Source: Acidobacteriales bacterium 59-55 (GTDB taxonomy: Bacteria; Acidobacteriota; Terriglobia; Terriglobales; Acidobacteriaceae). Taken from it: a stretch of 64,000 bases of DNA. Both the position numbers and the translations under genes were made by a program. Every line of letters begins with the position of its first letter. The first letter of the stretch is position 1. The notes below the pieces were generated by a model. That model did no database searches. It was given only the letters and a program-made list of their open reading frames with translations, and had not been told where the DNA came from. The DNA is taken from assembly GCA_001897435.1 (NCBI GenBank), contig MKSV01000004.1, forward strand, positions 248,001 to 312,000, in the 5' to 3' direction. Below are positions 58,057-64,000 of this stretch, one piece after another.

Positions 58057-59304
58057 GTGTTACTCCAGAACCATTCAGGCAGTCAGCAGCGCGATAAGCC
58101 TGTCATTCTCGTTGTAGGTCACTGTGGCATTCCTACAGGCTTCAGCCGCGTCCTGCGTCAGATCATCCTGACACTGTCCGCCGCCGACTTCAGCCTTCAT
58201 CATCTCGCCATCAATCTCCCGCAAGGGGAGCCGACACCGGACTGGCCTTGTCCGGTTCTTCACAACCACGACCCGCGGGACCTCCATAGCCCGGATGTCT
58301 TGCTCCGCGTCCTCGATTCGTTGCGCCCCGATGTCGCTCTCATCCTCGATGAACCCTGGGCGTGCGCTCGCTTCATGCCGGCCTTTGCACACCATCAGCG
58401 GGTGCGTGTGGTCTTGTATCTGGCTATTCACGGTCGCGAATCACTGCCTCCGCCTATCGTGGCCGACCTCTCTACTGCGCATCATCTGGTCGCCTTCACA
58501 CCCCAAGCTTGTGAGTTGTTACACCAGGCATTGCAGCCTCTCGCGGCCGGCCCGCGAGTCAGCGTCATCCCCCACGGAGTAGACACGCAGGCCTTTCGCC
58601 CGCTCCTCAAAACGTCCGATGGCCTGCCCTCCCACGCCCGGATCTCTCACGCGCGTCAGCGCCTCTTTCCCCACAACCCAGAGCTCAACGATGGATTTAT
58701 CGTGCTCAATGCTAACCGTAACCAGCCCTTCAAGGGCATCGATCGCTGCCTGGAAGGCTTCGCGCGATTTGCTCAGGGCAAGCCCGCGAATGTCAGGCTG
58801 TACCTGCACATGGGCTCTCGGCCCGCGCTTCCCGGCGAGGTTCCCTTCGTCGACCAGCTTGGCATTCGAGACCGCATCCTTCCCCGGCACCCGCCAACGG
58901 TTCATCCATCTGCCGGCGATACCTGGCTCAATCTGCTTTACAACGCCTGCGATGTCGGCATCAATACTTCGCAACGCGAGGGCTGGGGGCTCGTCAGCTT
59001 TGAGCACGCCGCCACAGGGGCAGCGCAGATCGTTCCCAATCACTCCAGTACGGCAGAGCTTTGGCCCGGCCGCGCTCTGCTTCTCGACACCGAAGTGCCG
59101 GACAAAGCACCCGGCCCGCTCTTCGGTGGCGGCAACGTGCAGGTAGGGGCTATCAGCGAAGCCATCGAGACGCTCTATACAAATACTACTTTGCGCGAAA
59201 CGCTGTCGACGGCGGCCTATCGCTTCGCCACCGACGAACGCTTTCAATGGTCCCGTATCGGTCACATGTGGAGCAATCTTCTACACGCGCTGCTCGCATC
59301 CTAG
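58057..59304 (+). CDS. GT4-family glycosyltransferase
   Basis: A 415-residue GT-B enzyme from a GTG start 5 bases after the preceding stop. It has 'KPVILVVGHCGIPTGFSRVL' at the N-domain, 'LVAFTPQACELLHQALQPLA' and 'VSVIPHGVDTQAFRPLL' in the hinge area, 'DGFIVLNANRNQPFKGIDRC' for the C-domain start, and the donor pocket 'NTSQREGWGLVSFEHAATGA' (E-G-W-G, then Glu), typical of GT4. Its stop shares CTAG with the convergent DUF4185 gene. It is probably co-transcribed with the three unknown genes and may decorate one of them or the cluster product. Confidence 0.85.
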   Translation: MLLQNHSGSQQRDKPVILVVGHCGIPTGFSRVLRQIILTLSAADFSLHHLAINLPQGEPTPDWPCPVLHNHDPRDLHSPDVLLRVLDSLRPDVALILDEPWACARFMPAFAHHQRVRVVLYLAIHGRESLPPPIVADLSTAHHLVAFTPQACELLHQALQPLAAGPRVSVIPHGVDTQAFRPLLKTSDGLPSHARISHARQRLFPHNPELNDGFIVLNANRNQPFKGIDRCLEGFARFAQGKPANVRLYLHMGSRPALPGEVPFVDQLGIRDRILPRHPPTVHPSAGDTWLNLLYNACDVGINTSQREGWGLVSFEHAATGAAQIVPNHSSTAELWPGRALLLDTEVPDKAPGPLFGGGNVQVGAISEAIETLYTNTTLRETLSTAAYRFATDERFQWSRIGHMWSNLLHALLAS

Positions 59305-60320
59305 TCGAACGTCAGTTCGATCATGGCATTTTGCGAAAAATGCGGCTGCGAGTAGGAGATAGAGATCGTTCGCCCGCCCTCTCGATCGAACTGCGGGTGT
59401 TGAAACCCCAGCGAGACGATCTTCGCCTCTTCGCGGTGCGGCACGATGCCCGCGCGCAGAGCATCGCTGTAAGGCCCCCACGGCTGTGGCGCTGTACGCA
59501 GGCATAGTTGCTTTGTGTGGCCCTCAACATAGGTCATCACATAGCATCCAAGATGCTCGTTGAACGCTACGGAGAACTCCGAACTGCATTGAGTCAGCGG
59601 TTTTGCTGATGTCATCGTCCGCGTCCATCCGGCCTCTCCCGTGTAAAAACAGTACTGCTTCGGTTCATCGATCGCATCCATGGGTACGCGCGCAAGGAAG
59701 GCCTCATACTCCAGCCCCGCCGGCCGGCTGCAAAACACCAATAGCCAACCGTCCTTCTCCATCAACTGCACTCCGCAATGCGTATCGGCCGGCAGTACGG
59801 GCCACGGTCGCCAATCGCCCTCCCGTGTCCAGCGCGAACAGGTTCCGGTCTGAAGATTCAGCCTGGCGATCCCGTTGCCCACTTCGATGAACCCCCATGT
59901 CCCGGCCGCAGCCTGCTGGATTCCCAGATAGAAGAAGACCACCTCCTCGCTCACCTGAATTCCATGCTCTGGCCAGAACCGCACTGCCAGTGCGCTCTCC
60001 GCGCCGTTACCTGTCAGGATCTCGCGTGGCTCATCCCTGCTGTCAGAGAAGTAGCTGAGTCCCGCCATTGCAGCGTTCAGCGACCCTGCGCCACGCTCGC
60101 TGAACGCTGCGCTGTTGGCCAGAAACCGTCCGCTGTTCCGCATGACGGGCGAGGGAAGGGGCGCCAGCAACGTATCGGAGAAGAGAAACAGCGACCGCCC
60201 ATCTTTCAGCGCTACGCTCTGCCCGCCGTCCTGTCCCATCAGTTGCCACCGGCGCCCTTGACCAGCGGTGGCATATCCGAGACTTCGTACTGATCGAATC
60301 GTTGCCGCAGGCTCCAGCAA
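59301..60320 (-). CDS. DUF4185-type beta-propeller protein
   Basis: A 339-residue protein that resembles the DUF4185 group and five-bladed glycosidase-like propellers: 'DGRSLFLFSDTLLAPLPSPV', 'GTWGFIEVGNGIARLN', 'VFCSRPAGLEYEAFLARVPM', 'SSEFSVAFNEHLGCYVMTYV' and 'CLRTAPQPWGPYSDALRAGI'. There is no signal peptide. Catalytic residues could not be assigned. In the cluster it may bind or hydrolyse a glycan of the product, but this is inference. It is convergent with the glycosyltransferase before it and diverges from the dehydratase after it, so it is a single-gene unit. Confidence 0.7.
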   Translation of the reverse strand: MLEPAATIRSVRSLGYATAGQGRRWQLMGQDGGQSVALKDGRSLFLFSDTLLAPLPSPVMRNSGRFLANSAAFSERGAGSLNAAMAGLSYFSDSRDEPREILTGNGAESALAVRFWPEHGIQVSEEVVFFYLGIQQAAAGTWGFIEVGNGIARLNLQTGTCSRWTREGDWRPWPVLPADTHCGVQLMEKDGWLLVFCSRPAGLEYEAFLARVPMDAIDEPKQYCFYTGEAGWTRTMTSAKPLTQCSSEFSVAFNEHLGCYVMTYVEGHTKQLCLRTAPQPWGPYSDALRAGIVPHREEAKIVSLGFQHPQFDREGGRTISISYSQPHFSQNAMIELTFD

Positions 60321-60414
60321 TAGAACTCCTCTTCACTCGTTCGCGAACTTCCCAGGTTACGGCTTCCTTTGTCTCTATCCTTGGGCTGCTGCGTAGTTTA
60401 CCCTAGGGGTCATC

Positions 60415-60921
60415 ATGCGCTGGCTGCTCTTGAAAGAAGTTCTGGAGTTGAATCCCGGCAGGAACGCCGTCGCTCTTGCTTCCACTGATTTTCCGGACAC
60501 GCTCTTTGCCGATCACTTTCCCGGCATCCCGGTCACGCCCGGCGTGCTTCTCATCGAGATGGCCGCGCAACTCTCCGGCCGCCTCGTGGCCGTCACCGCC
60601 TCGCAGCGAGACAACACTCTGCGGCTTCCCTTTCTTTCGATGGTGCTGGAGGCCAAGCTGCGCAGATTTGTAGGCCCCAACCAGCTGCTTCGCATCGAAG
60701 CTGAGATTGAGGAACTGGAGACGCTCTCCGCAGTCTGCCGCGCGCGCGTCCTCTGTGATCGGGACCGCGTCGCCTCCATGCGTCTCATGCTCGCCTTTCT
60801 GCCGGAAGAGGAGACTAAGCTCCATGACCGCGCTTTGCTGGAGGCCCGTGAACGCTCCGAGTTCCAGCGCCTCGGACTGATCGGCTTTCCACCGGGAGAC
60901 GTTCGTGTGGCCAGCCGGTAA
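60415..60921 (+). CDS. FabZ-like hot-dog dehydratase
   Basis: A 168-residue hot-dog-fold protein. The family motif is present as 'LFADHFPGIPVTPGVLLIEM', with the active-site His34 and Glu48 found in FabZ/FabA 3-hydroxyacyl-ACP dehydratases, and 'KLRRFVGPNQLLRIEAEIEE' forms the later beta strands. It would dehydrate the hydroxyacyl intermediate in the type II cycle whose ketosynthase, reductases and carrier are on the other strand. The next gene starts within its last 17 bases. Some members of this superfamily act as thioesterases instead; the motif supports the dehydratase. Confidence 0.85.
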   Translation: MRWLLLKEVLELNPGRNAVALASTDFPDTLFADHFPGIPVTPGVLLIEMAAQLSGRLVAVTASQRDNTLRLPFLSMVLEAKLRRFVGPNQLLRIEAEIEELETLSAVCRARVLCDRDRVASMRLMLAFLPEEETKLHDRALLEARERSEFQRLGLIGFPPGDVRVASR

Positions 60922-62245
60922 GCCGTCTCCCAAAGTCTGCATCATCGGCGCCGGTCCCTCGGGCCTGGCGACAGCCCATCGCCTGCTTGAAGCAGGCATC
61001 CGCGATCTCTTGATCGTGGAACGTCAAAGCGATGTCGGCGGTAACTGGACGTGGGGCGACCGCGCAGCGCACAGCAGCCTCTATGAGACCGTACGCTCCA
61101 TCAGTTCACGCGACATGACCGCCTTTCAGGGCATCCCGTTCTCCTCCGCAGTCGACATTTATCCCACGCGAACCGATCTGCTGCATTACCTGCAACGCAT
61201 GGCCACGCACTTTGACCTGCGCCGCCACATCCGCTTCAACACGCAGGTGGTTTCGGTCACTCCGTCGACCACGGCTGGCTGGTCGGTAATCACGGAGGGC
61301 CGATCACCAGAGAATTTCGACGCCGTCTGCGTCTGCAGCGGCCATCACTGGAATCCCGCTTACCCCGATCTGCCCGGGAATTTTTCAGGCCGCATCGTCC
61401 ACGCCCATGACTACCGGAACTCCTCGCGCTTTGCGGAGGAAGACGTGCTCGTCATCGGCTGCGGCAACTCTGGTGCCGATATCGCCGTCGATCTCGCCCG
61501 CCGCGGTTGCAAGGTAAGCCTCAGCATTCGACGCGGCTATCACATCGTCCCTCGCTTCCTCTTCGGCATCGCCTCCGATGTGCTCTACTCGCGGTTGCGG
61601 CGCTTCGTTCCCTTGCCGCTTCTGCGACCCGTCGCGCAGTTGCTCCTCACCGCGCATCGCCGTTATCAAATCGGTGGCGCGCTGCCCACGCCCGATCACG
61701 GTCTCTTTGCCACGCATCCGCTCGTCAACTCTGAGTTGATTCCATGTATCCGTTCCGGAGGCATCCGAGTCGTCGGCTCCATCGCCGATATTCACGGCCA
61801 GCAGGTACGCTTTAGCTCATTCGGCCCTCGGTCCGGCTCCAATGGCGCGGCTACGCTCCACTTCGATACCATCATCGCGTGTACCGGCTACAAAGTGGCC
61901 TTCCCCTTTCTGGCCTCATCCATTACCGGCACCACCACGGAGCAGTTGCTGGCTCGCCTGCAACTGCGGCTGGTGCACAAGGATCAACCGGGCCTCTACT
62001 TTGTAGGACTTCTTCAGCCCTCCGGTTCTCTCTGGCCCGTTGCCGATGCGCAGGCAAAGTTTATCGCGGCACATCTGGCGGGAGCAGTGCAGCCTCCCTC
62101 CGTGGAGCCGCCAGCAACCCGTACCACCGATCGTTACGTCCCATCTGCGCGACATCTGCTCGAAGTCGACGGAGAAGATTACGAGCGCACTCTCCTCGCT
62201 CTTGCCTCCGCGCACCACTCCCACGGAACTGGGCAGGCGCAATGA
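60905..62245 (+). CDS. Flavin-containing monooxygenase (FMO/Baeyer-Villiger type)
   Basis: A 446-residue FAD and NADPH-dependent monooxygenase. The FAD site is 'KVCIIGAGPSGLATAHRLLE', the FMO fingerprint is 'NFSGRIVHAHDYRNSSRF' (FxGxxxHxxxYR), and the NADPH site is 'DVLVIGCGNSGADIAVDLAR'; 'DTIIACTGYKVAFPFL' is the later family stretch. It would hydroxylate or insert oxygen into the cluster product. GTG start within the dehydratase gene (17-base overlap) and a shared ATGA with the epimerase gene after it. Close relatives of this type also oxidise amines or ketones, so the reaction is not fixed. Confidence 0.88.
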   Translation: MWPAGKPSPKVCIIGAGPSGLATAHRLLEAGIRDLLIVERQSDVGGNWTWGDRAAHSSLYETVRSISSRDMTAFQGIPFSSAVDIYPTRTDLLHYLQRMATHFDLRRHIRFNTQVVSVTPSTTAGWSVITEGRSPENFDAVCVCSGHHWNPAYPDLPGNFSGRIVHAHDYRNSSRFAEEDVLVIGCGNSGADIAVDLARRGCKVSLSIRRGYHIVPRFLFGIASDVLYSRLRRFVPLPLLRPVAQLLLTAHRRYQIGGALPTPDHGLFATHPLVNSELIPCIRSGGIRVVGSIADIHGQQVRFSSFGPRSGSNGAATLHFDTIIACTGYKVAFPFLASSITGTTTEQLLARLQLRLVHKDQPGLYFVGLLQPSGSLWPVADAQAKFIAAHLAGAVQPPSVEPPATRTTDRYVPSARHLLEVDGEDYERTLLALASAHHSHGTGQAQ

Positions 62246-63231
62246 AGCCTCTCCGTATTCTTATCACCGGCTCATCCGGCTACCTCGGCCGCGCCATCGT
62301 TCAAACGCTGCTGCGCCAGACTGAGGTTGAACTTATTGTAGGCGTCGATCTCCGCTCCTCTCCGGCGTTGTTGAAGCTTCGCGATCCCCGTTTGCTTCTC
62401 GTCACCGCAGACATTGCCGATCCTCTCGACGATCTCCTCCGCGAACACAGCATCGACACCGTCATCCACGCAGCCTTCATCCTTCGCCCCTCCCACGACC
62501 TGCTCCGCATGAGACGCACGAATATAGAGGGCACGCGCAGTCTCCTTCGCGCCTGTGCTGCCTGCAGCGTCGGCCATCTGCTGTACCTTAGCTCTGCTTC
62601 GGTCTACGGCTTTGTCCCGCAACAGACAGCGCTGCTCACCGAGGCGGACTCGCTCAACCCGCATCCCGGCTTTCCCTACGCCGAACACAAAGCCGAGGCC
62701 GACCGCCTCGTGCACGACGCTCGCTCGCTGGGCTCCATTCCTGCGGTCGCTGTCCTTCGCCCGTCCTTCATCATCGGCGGCGACAACGACAATCCGCTCT
62801 ACGAGCACCTCGCCCGCCGCCTGGTCTTTCTTCCCAGACCCATGTCGTCGCTCCAACTCACACACATCGACGACCTCTGCTCCGCGGTAATTTTGCTACT
62901 GAATCACCGTGCCAACGGCACCTACAACCTCGGTGCGCCCGGCGCGCTTACCCCCTTGCAGATGGTGGAGCGCCTGCACGGCAGGGTGATCCTTCTTCCC
63001 CAGGCACTACTTCACGCCTGCAATCAGGTCGCCTGGAACCTTCGTGCCCGCTGGATTACCAACGCGCCGTCGAATGCGCTCAGCTCTCTTGAAGGCTACT
63101 GGCTCATCAGCAGCGACAAGATCAGGGCTGAACTTGGTTTCCAGTTCACCCGCGACAGCCACCAGGCCTTCGATTCCCTCGTGCAGCAGCATGCACGTCT
63201 CCGATATGAGCGCAGGTTTGCAGGCCAGTAG
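62242..63231 (+). CDS. NAD-dependent epimerase/dehydratase (extended SDR)
   Basis: A 329-residue extended short-chain dehydrogenase. The nucleotide site is 'RILITGSSGYLGRAIVQTLL' (residues 5-24). 'SIDTVIHAAFILRPSHDLL', 'VGHLLYLSSASVYGFVPQ' and the Tyr-Lys of 'FPYAEHKAEADRLVHDA' match the family. The later segments ('SLQLTHIDDLCSAVILLLNH', 'ANGTYNLGAPGALTPLQMVE') are typical of sugar epimerases and of 3-beta-hydroxysteroid-type enzymes. It may alter a nucleotide sugar for the glycosyltransferases or reduce the lipid product. ATGA overlap with the monooxygenase. Last gene of the cluster as drawn. Confidence 0.88.
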   Translation: MKPLRILITGSSGYLGRAIVQTLLRQTEVELIVGVDLRSSPALLKLRDPRLLLVTADIADPLDDLLREHSIDTVIHAAFILRPSHDLLRMRRTNIEGTRSLLRACAACSVGHLLYLSSASVYGFVPQQTALLTEADSLNPHPGFPYAEHKAEADRLVHDARSLGSIPAVAVLRPSFIIGGDNDNPLYEHLARRLVFLPRPMSSLQLTHIDDLCSAVILLLNHRANGTYNLGAPGALTPLQMVERLHGRVILLPQALLHACNQVAWNLRARWITNAPSNALSSLEGYWLISSDKIRAELGFQFTRDSHQAFDSLVQQHARLRYERRFAGQ

Positions 63232-63316
63232 AGAACGTTTCATAGAACCGAAGATAAAGCGCATTCAAGCTCGCAGTAGTCAGATTGCTACTGCCAAATG
63301 TCACTTTGAGAAACCC

Positions 63317-64000
63317 CTATTGCTCCGGGTGAAGTTGAGCTTTGAGAAACTGAAGATAGATATCCCAGTCCGTGGGCACCATGCCGTGACCGCCCTCGTG
63401 CATGTAGTAGTTCAGGCCATTGCTAAAGAGTGGCGTTTTGGCAGCGGGCCATACATCGGTACCGAGATCCTGTTTACCGAGCAGCTTATAGACCGGCCCC
63501 GCCGCGACGGCGGCTAGGAACTCGCCCTTCGGATCCGACCAGTTGTCGGTACTTCCCGTTTGCAGCAACAAGGGCCGCGGAGCGATGAGCGCAACCAGCA
63601 TGTTCGCATCCATCGGAGCTTTGTCGGGGAAGCCTCCATACTTTGCGTAGTTCTCCGCAAACTGATACGGATACCGGGTCGGCGCGGTAAGGTGCGCAAT
63701 GGTCTCGCCATAGTCGCGATGGCTGAGAGCCGCGCCGCCTTCTCCTGAACAGCTTGCAATAACCGCGGCAAAGCGCTGATCGTGCGCTCCTGCCCACATG
63801 ACCGTCTTGCCAAGGCGGGAGACGCCATGGATGGCGACGCGTTTGGCGTCGACCGATTTATCGGTCTCAAAGTAATCTTCGACGCGACTCATGCCCCAGG
63901 CCCAGGCGGAGATTGAGCCCCAGTCATCAGCCGCGCGCTTGCTCTCACCCGGCTTCAGATATCGCGCACGAATGCCGTTCGAGAATCCGTCGAGATAGTC
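63317..64000 (-). CDS. Glucuronoyl esterase-like hydrolase (CE15 type), 5' end off window
   Basis: The visible 227 residues are the C-terminal part of an alpha/beta hydrolase; the frame is open to the last base. 'VAIHGVSRLGKTVMWAGAHD' carries the GxSRxGK nucleophile serine of carbohydrate esterase family 15, 'AVIASCSGEGGAALSHRDYG' the acidic residue, 'LLLQTGSTDNWSDPKGE' the later strand, and 'YYMHEGGHGMVPTDWDIYLQ' the catalytic histidine. The enzymes split ester links between 4-O-methylglucuronate and lignin alcohols. This fits the uronate-oriented metabolism on the left of the window, though the gene lies at the right edge of the biosynthetic cluster and probably does not belong to it. Confidence 0.85.
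   Translation of the reverse strand, partial: DYLDGFSNGIRARYLKPGESKRAADDWGSISAWAWGMSRVEDYFETDKSVDAKRVAIHGVSRLGKTVMWAGAHDQRFAAVIASCSGEGGAALSHRDYGETIAHLTAPTRYPYQFAENYAKYGGFPDKAPMDANMLVALIAPRPLLLQTGSTDNWSDPKGEFLAAVAAGPVYKLLGKQDLGTDVWPAAKTPLFSNGLNYYMHEGGHGMVPTDWDIYLQFLKAQLHPEQ

Larger units (their letters stand above)
34629..63231. other. Candidate specialised-metabolite (lipid/isoprenoid hybrid) biosynthetic gene cluster
   Basis: Roughly 21 genes holding a type II ketosynthase/chain-length-factor fusion, carrier protein, ketoreductase, FabL-type enoyl reductase, FabZ-like dehydratase, phosphopantetheinyl transferase, adenylation/acyltransferase fusion, carbamoyltransferase, four glycosyltransferases, two isoprenoid-synthase-fold proteins, a methyltransferase domain, a flavin monooxygenase and an epimerase. 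Tight overlaps (ATGA) within blocks show co-expression. The borders are set by the LacI gene on the left and the glucuronoyl esterase on the right and are tentative; the polyprenyl synthase may be a housekeeping gene. Confidence 0.6.

Overview
The window is GC-rich bacterial DNA that looks like Acidobacteriota, class Terriglobia (Granulicella/Edaphobacter/Terriglobus type). This is an inference from gene content (uronate and pectin catabolism, an Acidobacteria-style Ig-like surface protein, a deoxyhypusine-synthase homologue, a RES-Xre toxin-antitoxin pair) and from dispersed repeats of the 'GTCATCCTGAACGAAGTGAAGG' kind. No rRNA, tRNA, CRISPR array, integrase or classical insertion sequence was seen.

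Left part (0-34.6 kb): mostly housekeeping and carbohydrate metabolism. In order it holds the end of an Ig-like surface protein, polyphosphate kinase, a decayed methyltransferase, an ECF sigma operon, a sugar-isomerase/Na+-symporter operon, heme A synthase, proC, a DUF885 peptidase behind an unusual AAA+ regulator, a bacilliredoxin and murB. A uronate module follows (kduI, a PfkB kinase likely to be KDG kinase, KDPG aldolase), interrupted by a GIY-YIG nuclease gene between inverted repeats. Next come an alginate-lyase-like protein, an ArsB-type transporter, phosphoglucomutase, a collagen-like secreted protein, a GH105 fusion enzyme, a three-gene phosphorelay, a deoxyhypusine-synthase homologue, a RES-Xre NAD-depleting toxin system directly upstream of nicotinate phosphoribosyltransferase, and a LacI regulator.

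Right part (34.6-63.2 kb): a candidate specialised-metabolite gene cluster that I do not recognise as any described type. A minus-strand, translationally coupled block encodes a glycosyltransferase, a FabL-type enoyl reductase, a FabG-type ketoreductase, a carrier protein with a zinc ribbon, a ketosynthase fused to a chain-length-factor-like half, a degenerate adenylation/acyltransferase fusion, a carbamoyltransferase and a phosphopantetheinyl transferase. It starts from a good sigma-70 promoter. The opposite strand carries an NTF2-like protein, a GT9-like glycosyltransferase, a terpene-cyclase-like alpha-barrel protein and an isoprenoid-synthase/methyltransferase fusion. A polyprenyl synthase, three proteins I cannot identify, another glycosyltransferase, a DUF4185 protein, a FabZ-like dehydratase, a flavin monooxygenase and an NAD-dependent epimerase follow. 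Together these supply a full type II fatty-acid/polyketide cycle, isoprenoid chemistry, glycosylation, carbamoylation, methylation and oxidation. My inference is a glycosylated, carbamoylated lipid or lipid-terpenoid hybrid. No dedicated exporter is visible.

The window closes inside a glucuronoyl-esterase-like gene. Most long open frames antisense to the genes listed are shadows and were left out.
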